The notes below the pieces were generated by a model that was given only the letters and a program-made list of their open reading frames with translations, was not told where the DNA came from and made no database searches. From positions 142,193 to 206,192 of the forward strand of contig NZ_FNES01000007.1 of NCBI RefSeq assembly GCF_900100195.1: 64,000 nucleotides of DNA, in the 5' to 3' direction. Positions 11,226 to 18,431 of this stretch are shown here, one piece after another; positions within the stretch are counted from its first letter, which is position 1, and each line of letters begins with the position of its first letter. Origin of the DNA: Billgrantia gudaonensis. Its GTDB lineage: Bacteria; Pseudomonadota; Gammaproteobacteria; Pseudomonadales; Halomonadaceae. Made by a program: the position numbers and the translations under genes.

Positions 11226-12555
11226 ATGGCCTGCCGATCCAACGGCTCGCGAAGACGCGCTGCGTGAGGAGAACGCCCGTCTGCGGCGCATCTGCCAGGC
11301 GCTGATGGAGCGGGTCGAGGCCGGCGGCATGGGCGGCGGTGCGCCCTACGCCGCCTTCGAGCACTCCGTGCTGCTGGCCGAACAGGTGCGCGAGCGCACC
11401 GAACAGCTGCAGCACACTCTGGATGCGCTGCATCGGGCCAAGTCCGAGGCGGAGGCGGCCAATCTGTCCAAGACCAAGTTCCTCGCGGCGGTGAGCCACG
11501 ATCTGCTGCAACCACTCAATGCGGCACGCCTGTTCGCCAGCGCGCTCGACGATCAGCGGCTGCCCGAGCCGTCACGGCGCCTGGTCGGCCAGATCGGTCG
11601 TTCGCTCAAGGACGTCGAAGCGCTGCTCGGTACCCTGGTGGATATCTCACGGCTCGATGCCGGCGTGCTCGCGCCCGATGTGGCCACCTTTCGGGTGGGC
11701 GAACTACTGGATGCGCTGGCCGAAGAGTACCGGCAGATGGCGGCGGCGCGTGGGCTCGCGTTGCACTACGTGGCCAGCAGCGTTGTGGTCGAGTCCGACC
11801 TGGCGCTGCTGGCCCGGGTGGTGCGCAATTTTCTCAGCAATTCCATCCGCTATACCGAACGGGGGCGGGTGCTGCTCGGTTGTCGGCGCCGGCCCGACGG
11901 GCTGGAGATCGTGGTGGGCGATACCGGTCCCGGCATCGAGCCGGCCCAGCGCGAAGCGATCTTCCAGGAGTTCCGCCGTGTCGGTCCGCGCCGCGAACAG
12001 GATCGGGGCCTGGGGCTGGGGCTGGCCATCGTCGATCGTATCAGCGGCATGCTCGGCCATCCGCTGGCGCTGGCCTCACAGCCGGGGCACGGTGCCTGCT
12101 TCTCTGTGCGGGTGCCATACGGTTCGCCTGCAGCACTGACGGCTCGCCGTCAGGCCGACGAGGCAGACCCGGCGTCTCACGCCTTGGCCGGTGCGCGCAT
12201 CTGGGTGATCGACGATGACCCAGACGTGGGCGACGGCATGCGGGCGCTGCTCGAGGGGTGGGGGTGCCGCGTGGTCACCGCCCGCTCGCTTTCCGAACTC
12301 GAGGCGGAGATCGGTGCGGCGCCGGCGGATGTGTTGCTGGTCGACTACCATCTCGGTTCGGCCATGGGCGACGGGCTGGCCATTGCTGCCGAACTGCAGC
12401 GCCGCCAGTCTCAGCTGGCTGTGGTGGTGGTGACCGCCAATCACGACGCCGGGGTCACGGCCGAGGCGCGGCGGCGCGGCTACGACTGCCTGCTCAAGCC
12501 GGTCAAGCCGCTGCGTTTGCGCATGCTGCTGACCAGCCTGCTCGCTCAGCGCTGA
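11164..12555 (+). CDS. hybrid histidine kinase, NahK/ErcS'-like
   Basis: A soluble kinase of 463 residues: a short N-terminal coiled coil (about 20-95), HisKA with FLAAVSHDLLQPLNAARLFA (His 112), ATPase with DTGPGIE and GLGLGLAIVDRIS, and a C-terminal receiver starting VIDDDPDVGDGMR with Asp 394. The SHDLLQPLNAARLFASAL version of the H-box is characteristic of the NahK/ErcS' family. Unlike Pseudomonas NahK I see no PAS domains, so sensing is probably delegated to the FIST partner whose gene it overlaps. GGGGA lies 8 nt before the ATG. Its stop codon overlaps the end of the convergent LuxR-type regulator. Confidence 0.88.
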   Translation: MADTSTRPSPALPLDLARETEWPADPTAREDALREENARLRRICQALMERVEAGGMGGGAPYAAFEHSVLLAEQVRERTEQLQHTLDALHRAKSEAEAANLSKTKFLAAVSHDLLQPLNAARLFASALDDQRLPEPSRRLVGQIGRSLKDVEALLGTLVDISRLDAGVLAPDVATFRVGELLDALAEEYRQMAAARGLALHYVASSVVVESDLALLARVVRNFLSNSIRYTERGRVLLGCRRRPDGLEIVVGDTGPGIEPAQREAIFQEFRRVGPRREQDRGLGLGLAIVDRISGMLGHPLALASQPGHGACFSVRVPYGSPAALTARRQADEADPASHALAGARIWVIDDDPDVGDGMRALLEGWGCRVVTARSLSELEAEIGAAPADVLLVDYHLGSAMGDGLAIAAELQRRQSQLAVVVVTANHDAGVTAEARRRGYDCLLKPVKPLRLRMLLTSLLAQR

Positions 12556-13229
12556 CGGCGGGCAGCGATCTGCTCGGCCAGGTCGATCTCGCCGGCCACC
12601 AGGATGGCCTGTACGCGGCTCGCCACCTCCAGCTTGCGCAGGATGGCCGATACGTGCGTCTTCACGGTGGTTTCGGCGATGTCCAGGGCCAGGGCGATGC
12701 GCTTGTTGGATTCGCCGCGGGTCATGCGTTCGAGCACTTCGAGCTGCTTGTCGGTGAGACGGCCGAGGCGGGCATTCAGCGTAGCATCAGGAGTGGAGCC
12801 CGGCGTCGGCGTGGCGGCCTCACGGGGGCGGCGCATGATGTCCGGCGGCAGGTAGACCTGACCTTCCAGAATGCGCTGCAAGGCGGCCAGCAGGGCCTCG
12901 CGCGGCGTGGACTTGGGGATGTAGCCCACCGCGCCCAGATCGATGGCTTCCAGTACCACGCGGCGATCCTGCTCGGCCGAAACGATGGCCACCGGCAGAC
13001 GCGGCAGGGCCTGCCGCAGGCGGGCGAGCCCCGCCAGCCCGTCGGCATCGGGGAGCCCCAGGTCGAGCAGCAGCAGATCCAGCTCTTCGGCATGCCGCTC
13101 GGCCTGGTGCAAGGTGCTTTCCAGGCTGTCGGTTTCCAGCATTCGGCTGCCGGGAAGCCCCGCATCGATCACGGCGGCAATGGCCTCGCGGAACAGCGGA
13201 TGGTCATCGGCGACCATCAAGGTAGGCAT
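12546..13229 (-). CDS. LuxR-family response regulator, ErbR/AgmR-like
   Basis: A 227-residue two-domain regulator. The receiver domain starts MPTLMVADDHPLFREA with phospho-acceptor Asp 56 (LLLLDLGLP) and KSTP as the lysine switch. The C-terminal LuxR/GerE helix-turn-helix includes LTDKQLEVL and IAETTVKTHVSAIL. It converges on the kinase gene with a 10-bp overlap of ends and diverges from the aldehyde dehydrogenase gene, so it is well placed to be phosphorylated by the former and to activate the latter. The same gene set controls ethanol oxidation in Pseudomonas aeruginosa (ErbR). Assignment to ErbR rather than another NarL-type regulator rests mainly on this context. Confidence 0.85.
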   Translation of the reverse strand: MPTLMVADDHPLFREAIAAVIDAGLPGSRMLETDSLESTLHQAERHAEELDLLLLDLGLPDADGLAGLARLRQALPRLPVAIVSAEQDRRVVLEAIDLGAVGYIPKSTPREALLAALQRILEGQVYLPPDIMRRPREAATPTPGSTPDATLNARLGRLTDKQLEVLERMTRGESNKRIALALDIAETTVKTHVSAILRKLEVASRVQAILVAGEIDLAEQIAARRQR

Positions 13230-13249
13230 GGTGAATCTCCCTGTCGTCT

Positions 13250-13287
13250 CCTACCAAGGGACGAGCCGCTCTCCTGCCACGGCAGGA
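13250..13287. promoter_or_regulatory. candidate operator upstream of exaC-like gene
   Basis: The 128-bp divergent region between the LuxR-type regulator and the aldehyde dehydrogenase contains CCTACCAAGGGA (13250-13261) and an inverted repeat TCCTGCC/GGCAGGA (13272-13287). The identical 12-mer occurs once more at 57838, at a similar distance upstream of the cytochrome c gene, suggesting a shared regulator. Confidence 0.45.
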
Positions 13288-13357
13288 TGGCGCTGCCCCT
13301 CCGGTTCGCCAAGACTGGGTAGTGCACCAATACAACCACAACAGCTGGAGACACGCC

Positions 13358-14878
13358 ATGATCTATGCCAACCCCGGCCAGTCCGGTGCCGTTGCGCGCT
13401 TCGATGAACGTTACGGCAACTACATCGGCGGTGAGTTCGTCGCGCCGGTCAAGGGCCAGTATTTCGACAACGTCAGTCCGGTCAACGGCGAAGTGTTCTG
13501 TCAGATTCCGCGCTCCACCGCGGAGGATGTCGACAAGGCACTCGATGCCGCCCACGCCGCCGCCCCGGCCTGGGGCAAGACCTCGGCCGCCGAACGCTCG
13601 AACATCCTGCTCAAGATCGCCGAGCGCATCGAGCAGAATCTGGAAATGCTCGCCGTGGCCGAAACCTGGGACAACGGCAAGGCAGTGCGCGAGACGCTCA
13701 ACGCCGACCTCCCGCTCGCCGTGGACCACTTCCGCTATTTCGCCGGCTGCATCCGCGCCCAGGAGGGCACGGCGGCCGATATCGACGCCAACACCGTGGC
13801 CTATCACTTCCACGAGCCGCTGGGCGTGGTGGGGCAGATCATTCCCTGGAACTTCCCGCTGCTGATGGCCACCTGGAAGCTCGCCCCGGCGTTGGCCGCC
13901 GGCAACTGCGTGGTGCTCAAGCCCGCCGAGCAGACCCCGGCCTCGATCCTGGAGCTGATGAAGCTGGTCGGCGACCTGCTGCCGCCGGGGGTGGTCAACG
14001 TGGTCAACGGCTACGGTGCCGAGGCCGGCCAGGCACTGGCTTCCAGCCAGCGCATCGCCAAGATCGCCTTCACCGGTTCCACCCCGGTGGGCGCCCACAT
14101 TCTCAAGTGCGCCGCCGACAACATCATCCCGTCCACCGTGGAGTTGGGCGGCAAGTCGCCCAACATCTATTTCGCCGACATCATGAATGCCGAGCCGGAG
14201 TTCATCGACAAGGCGGCCGAAGGCCTGGTGCTGGCCTTCTTCAACCAGGGCGAGGTGTGCACCTGCCCGTCCCGGGCATTGATCCAGGAATCCATGTACG
14301 ACGCCTTCATGGCCAAGGTCATGGAGAAAGTGGGGCAGATCCAGCGCGGCAACCCGCTGGACACAGACGTCCAGGTGGGCGCCCAGGCCTCCCAGGAGCA
14401 GTTCGACAAGATCATGTCCTACATGGAGATCGCCAGGAAGGAAGGCGCCGAGTTCCTCACCGGCGGCGACAAGGCGAGCTTCGATCCGGCCTATGACAAG
14501 GGCTACTACATCGAGCCGACCCTGCTCAAGGGGCACAACCAGATGCGCGTCTTCCAGGAGGAGATCTTCGGCCCGGTGGTGGCGGTGACCACCTTCAAGG
14601 ACGAGGCCGAGGCGTTGGCCATCGCCAACGACACCGAGTTCGGCCTCGGCGCCGGTGTCTGGAGTCGCGACATCAACGTCGCCTTCCGCATGGGCCGTGG
14701 TATCCAGGCCGGTCGGGTGTGGACCAACTGCTACCACCAGTATCCGGCGCATGCCGCCTTCGGCGGCTACAAGAAGTCCGGGGTGGGTCGCGAGACCCAC
14801 AAGGTGGCGCTCGAGCACTACCAGCAGACCAAGAACCTGCTGGTGAGCTACGACACCAACCCCATGGGCTTCTTCTAA
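13358..14878 (+). CDS. exaC: NAD-dependent acetaldehyde/aldehyde dehydrogenase
   Basis: A 506-residue aldehyde dehydrogenase of the ExaC/AldB/AcoD group, oxidising acetaldehyde and similar aldehydes to acids in the cytoplasm. The catalytic cysteine is Cys 301 in [11 protein letters not shown] and the general base is Glu 262 in VELGGKSP. The NAD-binding stretch [10 protein letters not shown] and the C-terminal [14 protein letters not shown] are intact. CTGGAG lies 7 nt before the ATG; a start twelve codons earlier lacks a ribosome site. It lies between an ErbR-like regulator and an alcohol dehydrogenase gene, fitting a role in alcohol oxidation. The symbol is by family and context. Confidence 0.88.
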   Translation: MIYANPGQSGAVARFDERYGNYIGGEFVAPVKGQYFDNVSPVNGEVFCQIPRSTAEDVDKALDAAHAAAPAWGKTSAAERSNILLKIAERIEQNLEMLAVAETWDNGKAVRETLNADLPLAVDHFRYFAGCIRAQEGTAADIDANTVAYHFHEPLGVVGQIIPWNFPLLMATWKLAPALAAGNCVVLKPAEQTPASILELMKLVGDLLPPGVVNVVNGYGAEAGQALASSQRIAKIAFTGSTPVGAHILKCAADNIIPSTVELGGKSPNIYFADIMNAEPEFIDKAAEGLVLAFFNQGEVCTCPSRALIQESMYDAFMAKVMEKVGQIQRGNPLDTDVQVGAQASQEQFDKIMSYMEIARKEGAEFLTGGDKASFDPAYDKGYYIEPTLLKGHNQMRVFQEEIFGPVVAVTTFKDEAEALAIANDTEFGLGAGVWSRDINVAFRMGRGIQAGRVWTNCYHQYPAHAAFGGYKKSGVGRETHKVALEHYQQTKNLLVSYDTNPMGFF

Positions 14879-14888
14879 GCCAGCGTTC

Positions 14889-14916
14889 AGCCGCCCCTGC
14901 CCCGGCACGGGCGGCT
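14889..14916 (+). terminator. stem-loop after exaC-like gene
   Basis: An 8-bp stem AGCCGCCC/GGGCGGCT with a 12-nt loop containing its own GCC/GGC pairing, 10 bp after the stop codon and followed by TCCTATCC. It is a probable terminator or attenuator before the alcohol dehydrogenase gene. Confidence 0.5.
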
Positions 14917-15026
14917 TCCTATCCATTCCCACTCAAGCGAGAGCGGATTCACCGCTCCACGATCCCCCGGCGAGCCTGAGGGCACGCGGGCGGTATACGA
15001 CTGCCCGCCAACCGAGGAGATACAAT

Positions 15027-16055
15027 ATGGACAAGACGATGAAAGCCGCCGTGGTGCGCCAGTTCGGCGAACCGCTGGCGATCGAGGAGGTCGCTACACC
15101 GCGGCCGCAGCAGGGTGAAATCCTGGTCCAGGTGGCGGCCTCCGGGGTCTGCCACACGGACCTGCATGCCGCCCATGGCGACTGGCCGGTCAAGCCCAGC
15201 CCACCCTTCATTCCCGGCCACGAGGGCGTCGGCCATATCGTGGCGGTAGGCGAGGGCGTCAAGCACGTCAAGGAGGGCGACCGTGTCGGCGTACCCTGGC
15301 TCTATTCCGCCTGCGGCCACTGCGAGCACTGTCTGGGCGGCTGGGAAACGCTGTGCGAGTCGCAGCAGAATACGGGCTACTCCGTGAACGGCGGTTTCGC
15401 CGACTATACCCTGGCCGATGCCGGCTACGTGGGGCGACTGCCCGACAACGTCGACTTCCTGGAGATCGCTCCGGTGCTGTGTGCCGGCGTGACGGTCTAC
15501 AAGGGACTCAAGATGACCGATGCCCGTCCTGGCCAGTGGGTGGTGATCTCGGGTATCGGTGGTCTCGGCCACATGGCGGTGCAATATGCCAAGGCCATGG
15601 GCTTCAACGTGGCCGCGGTGGATATCGACGACGGCAAGCTGGCGCTGGCCGAGCGCCTGGGAGCCACCGTCGTCGTCAATGCCTTGAAGGCCGATCCGGC
15701 CGAGACCCTCAAGCGCGAGATCGGCGGTGCCCATGGCGCGCTGGTCACGGCGGTGTCGCCCAAGGCTTTCGATCAGGCTCAGCGCATGCTGCGTCGCGGC
15801 GGAACCCTGGTGCTCAACGGCTTGCCGCCCGGCGACTTTCCGTTGCCGATCTTCGATACGGTGCTCAATGGCATCACCGTTCGCGGCTCCATCGTCGGCA
15901 CTCGCCAGGATCTGCAGGAGGCGCTGGATTTTGCCGGTGAAGGCAAGGTCGAAGCCACCATCGCCACCGAGAAGCTGGAAAACATCAACGACGTCTTCCA
16001 GCGCATGATCGATGGCAAGATCGAGGGCCGAATCGTGCTGGACATGATGGGCTGA
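15027..16055 (+). CDS. adhP: zinc-dependent alcohol dehydrogenase AdhP
   Basis: A 342-residue medium-chain alcohol dehydrogenase that interconverts primary alcohols and aldehydes with NAD. Catalytic zinc ligands are Cys 42 and His 65-Glu 66 ([19 protein letters not shown]). The structural zinc cysteines are 96, 99, 102 and 110 ([15 protein letters not shown]). The NAD-binding loop is [15 protein letters not shown] is well placed before the ATG. Together with the aldehyde dehydrogenase upstream it would take ethanol to acetate. A strong terminator follows. Confidence 0.93.
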   Translation: MDKTMKAAVVRQFGEPLAIEEVATPRPQQGEILVQVAASGVCHTDLHAAHGDWPVKPSPPFIPGHEGVGHIVAVGEGVKHVKEGDRVGVPWLYSACGHCEHCLGGWETLCESQQNTGYSVNGGFADYTLADAGYVGRLPDNVDFLEIAPVLCAGVTVYKGLKMTDARPGQWVVISGIGGLGHMAVQYAKAMGFNVAAVDIDDGKLALAERLGATVVVNALKADPAETLKREIGGAHGALVTAVSPKAFDQAQRMLRRGGTLVLNGLPPGDFPLPIFDTVLNGITVRGSIVGTRQDLQEALDFAGEGKVEATIATEKLENINDVFQRMIDGKIEGRIVLDMMG

Positions 16056-16078
16056 ACCGGAAGCGTCTGTTGAAACGC

Positions 16079-16108
16079 GGGGCGCGACGAGAGTCGCGCC
16101 CCGTCTTT
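16079..16108 (+). terminator. intrinsic terminator of adhP
   Basis: A perfect 10-bp stem GGGGCGCGAC/GTCGCGCCCC with a GAGA tetraloop, followed by GTCTTT, 23 bp after the adhP stop. Confidence 0.8.
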
Positions 16109-16176
16109 CATCTACACCTTCGCCGGCTTTTGCGGCATCATCGTGGCCCCCCATTCGATGAGAAGGACATTACGCG

Positions 16177-16803
16177 ATGCACCGCGAGGCTCCCGACCTT
16201 CACCAGCAGCGGCTGCAAGAGGTGCTGTCCCTGCTCAAGGCGAGCGGCGCCCGCGGCGTTCTCGACCTGGGTTGTGGCACTGGGGGGCTGCTGCACTACC
16301 TGCTGCGTGAGCCCCAATTCGACACCCTGGTGGGACTGGAGCAGTCCGGTGAGCTGCTGGCTCAGGCCAAGCTGCGACTCGAGCCCTCGGGAGTGGCTCA
16401 GCAGGGGCGCGTGGAGCTGGTGTGTGGCTCCTATGCCGAATCCCAGCCCCGGCTGGCCGGCTTCGATGCCGCCGCGATGGTCGAGACCATCGAGCATGTG
16501 CCGCCAGCTTCCCTGTCGCGGGTCGAGAAGGTGGTCTTCGCCGAGCTGCGCCCCCGCCTGCTGGTCATGACCACGCCTAACCACGAGTATAACCCGCTGT
16601 TCGACATGGCACCGGGCGAGTTTCGCGATCCCGACCACCAGTTCGAATGGGACCGGGCACGCTTTCGCCACTGGGTCCAGGGAGTGGCGAAGCGCAACGG
16701 CTACCGCGTTACCGTGTCCGGCATCGGTGAGTGGCATTCGGAGCTGGGCCAGCCGACCCAACTGGCACGCTTCGTTCGCCGCGATGAGCCGGCCTGCGCA
16801 TGA
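16177..16803 (+). CDS. Hen1-like RNA 3'-terminal 2'-O-methyltransferase domain protein
   Basis: A 208-residue SAM-dependent methyltransferase. Motif I is VLDLGCGTG (28-36). It also has the metal-binding pattern specific to Hen1 enzymes: ETIEHV gives Glu 103, Glu 106 and His 107, with a fourth ligand at His 154 in RDPDHQFEW, and TTPNHEYN between them. Known bacterial Hen1 is a longer protein whose C-terminal half is this domain and which works with the RNA repair enzyme Pnkp. Here the methyltransferase stands alone and no pnkp is in the window. AAGGA lies 9 nt before the ATG. The target may be cleaved tRNA ends or another RNA; this is inference. Confidence 0.75.
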   Translation: MHREAPDLHQQRLQEVLSLLKASGARGVLDLGCGTGGLLHYLLREPQFDTLVGLEQSGELLAQAKLRLEPSGVAQQGRVELVCGSYAESQPRLAGFDAAAMVETIEHVPPASLSRVEKVVFAELRPRLLVMTTPNHEYNPLFDMAPGEFRDPDHQFEWDRARFRHWVQGVAKRNGYRVTVSGIGEWHSELGQPTQLARFVRRDEPACA

Positions 16804-16860
16804 TCGACGCTTTCAGCACGGCAGTACCCCGCCGTTTTCGAGTAACCCGCAACGGGTGAC

Positions 16861-16886
16861 GAAAAGGCCCACCGCAAGGGTGGGCC
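16861..16886 (-). terminator. intrinsic terminator of the Spy-like gene
   Basis: Read on the minus strand, an 8-bp stem GGCCCACC/GGTGGGCC with a 5-nt loop is followed by TTTTCG, 24 bp after the stop of the Spy-like gene. It would also cap transcription from the methyltransferase side less efficiently. Confidence 0.75.
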
Positions 16887-16909
16887 AGATGGATGCGATG
16901 GAAGCTGGC

Positions 16910-17584
16910 TCAGCGGCGGTCGAGCTTGCTTCCAGACTGCTCGCCCTGACGGTTGCCGCGGCAATGCTTGCCGTAGCCCGGCTTGCCGTGGGGAGCCATG
17001 GTCGCCTGCATCTCGGCGATCTGCTCGTCGGAGAGCAGTTCGCCCAGGGCGGCACGGTGCTCTTCGCGCAGTGCCTGCCACGCCTCGCGGCGTTCCTCGC
17101 GGGAGTCGAACTCCTGGTCGCGCAGGTCCTGCATGTCGGCGTAGAGCGATTCGCGAAGCTCGGTGAGTTCGTCGCGTTCGGCGTCGCTGAGCTCCCAGCC
17201 GTCGACCAGTTCGGTCAGGCGCTGCTGCATGGCTTCGCGGCGCTCGCTGCGCCACTCGTCACGCATTTCGCGGCGGGCATCCTGCAAGGCGTCACGCTGC
17301 TCGTCGCTGAGGAGCTCGTCGAGACGTTCCTGGTGCTGCTCGTGAAGGTCGCGCATGGCCTGGCGATGCGTCTCGCGGGCTTCGGTCAGCGCCTCGCGGG
17401 TTGCAGCGTCGATCCCGGCGCGCTCGAACAGTGCCTGGCGACGCTCTTCGAACTGTTCCTGACGTTGTTCGGACCACTCACCGCCCTTGCCCGGGAAGGC
17501 GTTGGCGGAAAGGGCCAGCGGGGCGATGGCCACGGCGAACAGGGTGGGCATCAGCAAACGGTGTGAGAAAGCAGAGAAGGTCAT
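16910..17584 (-). CDS. Spy/CpxP-like periplasmic chaperone
   Basis: A 224-residue exported, highly charged helical protein. The signal peptide is MTFSAFSHRLLMPTLFAVAI with cleavage near SANA-FPG. The mature chain is a repeat of Arg/Glu-rich helices containing variants of the LTxxQ motif (LLSDEQRDAL, LSDAERDELT, LLSDEQIAEM). The tail is basic and His/Gly-rich. It is longer than E. coli Spy (161 residues), apparently because the helical unit is duplicated. The chosen ATG has AGGAG 8 nt upstream; longer readings in this frame only overlap the regulator gene antiparallel to its codons and are not real. It lies directly downstream of BaeS/BaeR-like genes, the regulators of Spy in E. coli. Confidence 0.82.
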   Translation of the reverse strand: MTFSAFSHRLLMPTLFAVAIAPLALSANAFPGKGGEWSEQRQEQFEERRQALFERAGIDAATREALTEARETHRQAMRDLHEQHQERLDELLSDEQRDALQDARREMRDEWRSERREAMQQRLTELVDGWELSDAERDELTELRESLYADMQDLRDQEFDSREERREAWQALREEHRAALGELLSDEQIAEMQATMAPHGKPGYGKHCRGNRQGEQSGSKLDRR

Positions 17585-17634
17585 GTCATGGCTCCTGGCG
17601 GTTGGATTGACGTTCTCAGTCTCTCGCCGAGTTG

Positions 17635-17671
17635 TGCAACGCCCTTGCAGGGAGTGTGCAAAGGTGGTGCA
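17635..17671 (-). promoter_or_regulatory. four phased TGCA boxes upstream of the Spy-like gene
   Basis: TGCA occurs at 17635, 17646, 17657 and 17668, exactly 11 bp apart. On the minus strand the boxes read ATGCAC, TTGCAC, CTGCAA and TTGCAC. Direct repeats at 11-bp steps on one face of the helix are the usual form of OmpR-family operators. The array is 50-87 bp before the Spy start codon. A similar pair precedes the kinase gene. I infer binding by the adjacent BaeR-like regulator. Confidence 0.6.
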
Positions 17672-17673
17672 TG

Positions 17674-17697
17674 CGTCACCGGCCATCGCCGGTGACG
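17674..17697 (-). terminator. hairpin after the BaeR-like gene
   Basis: A perfect 10-bp stem CGTCACCGGC/GCCGGTGACG with a 4-nt loop, 7 bp past the regulator stop on the minus strand and just before the TGCA array. No T-run follows, so it may terminate partially or protect the message. Confidence 0.5.
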
Positions 17698-17703
17698 ACG
17701 CTC

Positions 17704-18417
17704 TCACTCGTCGGGCTGGTACTTGTAGCCGACGCCATAGACCGAGCGGATCACTTCGCGTTCGGGCCACGCCTCGGCGATCTTGCGCCGCAGCTTCTTG
17801 ACGTGGCTGTCCACGGTGCGCTCGGAAACGATGCGGTGGTCGCGGTACATGTGATCCATCAACTGCTCGCGGGAAAAGATGCGCCCCGGCGAGTGCATCA
17901 TCACCTTGAGCAACTGGAACTCCACGGCGGTCAGCCCCAGATCCCGGCCGTCGGCCAGTGCCCGCCAGCCGGCGTCGTCGAGTTCCAGTCCGTTGGTGCT
18001 GGCGGGTTCCGCGCTGGCGTGGCTGCGGCGCAGCACGGCGCGGATCCGGGCCACCACCTCGCGGGGGCTGAACGGCTTGCAGATGTAGTCGTCGGCGCCC
18101 AGTTCGAGGCCGAGCAGGCGGTCGACCTCCTCGACGCGGGCGGTGAGCATGATGATGGCGACGGCCGGCCAGCGCTGGCGGATCTCGCGGCATAGCGTCA
18201 GGCCGTCGCTGCCCGGCAGCATCAGGTCGAGCAGCACCAGGGCAGGCAGGTCATCGGCAGTGGCCTGCTGATGCAGCCAGGGCAGCACGGCGTCACCGTG
18301 ATCCAGGTGCTCGCTGGGATAGCCGCTGCCTTCCAGGTAGTCGGCAACCAGTCGGGCGATCTTGGGTTCGTCCTCGACGATGAGCACGCGGTCGTGGTGG
18401 GGGACAACGTCTTGCAT
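17704..18417 (-). CDS. baeR: OmpR-family response regulator, BaeR-like
   Basis: A 237-residue regulator with receiver domain (VLIVEDEPKIARLVADYLEG, phospho-acceptor Asp 64 in LLDLMLPGSDG, switch lysine in CKPFSP) and a winged-helix DNA-binding domain ending in RTVDSHVKKLRRKI and VYGVGYKYQPDE. The N-terminus is close to E. coli BaeR. It starts 14 bp after the kinase stop, so they form one operon, and it precedes a Spy-like gene, a classic Bae target. Envelope stress sensing is the likely role; the exact signal is unknown. Confidence 0.85.
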   Translation of the reverse strand: MQDVVPHHDRVLIVEDEPKIARLVADYLEGSGYPSEHLDHGDAVLPWLHQQATADDLPALVLLDLMLPGSDGLTLCREIRQRWPAVAIIMLTARVEEVDRLLGLELGADDYICKPFSPREVVARIRAVLRRSHASAEPASTNGLELDDAGWRALADGRDLGLTAVEFQLLKVMMHSPGRIFSREQLMDHMYRDHRIVSERTVDSHVKKLRRKIAEAWPEREVIRSVYGVGYKYQPDE

Positions 18418-18431
18418 GGCGTTCTTCCTTG

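Noticed and set aside
17585..18193. Extended N-terminus of the Spy-like protein overlapping the BaeR-like gene
   Set aside because: The extra frame is a shadow of the regulator gene on the same strand, rich in Arg/Pro/Gly, and the real protein starts with a signal peptide and a good ribosome site.
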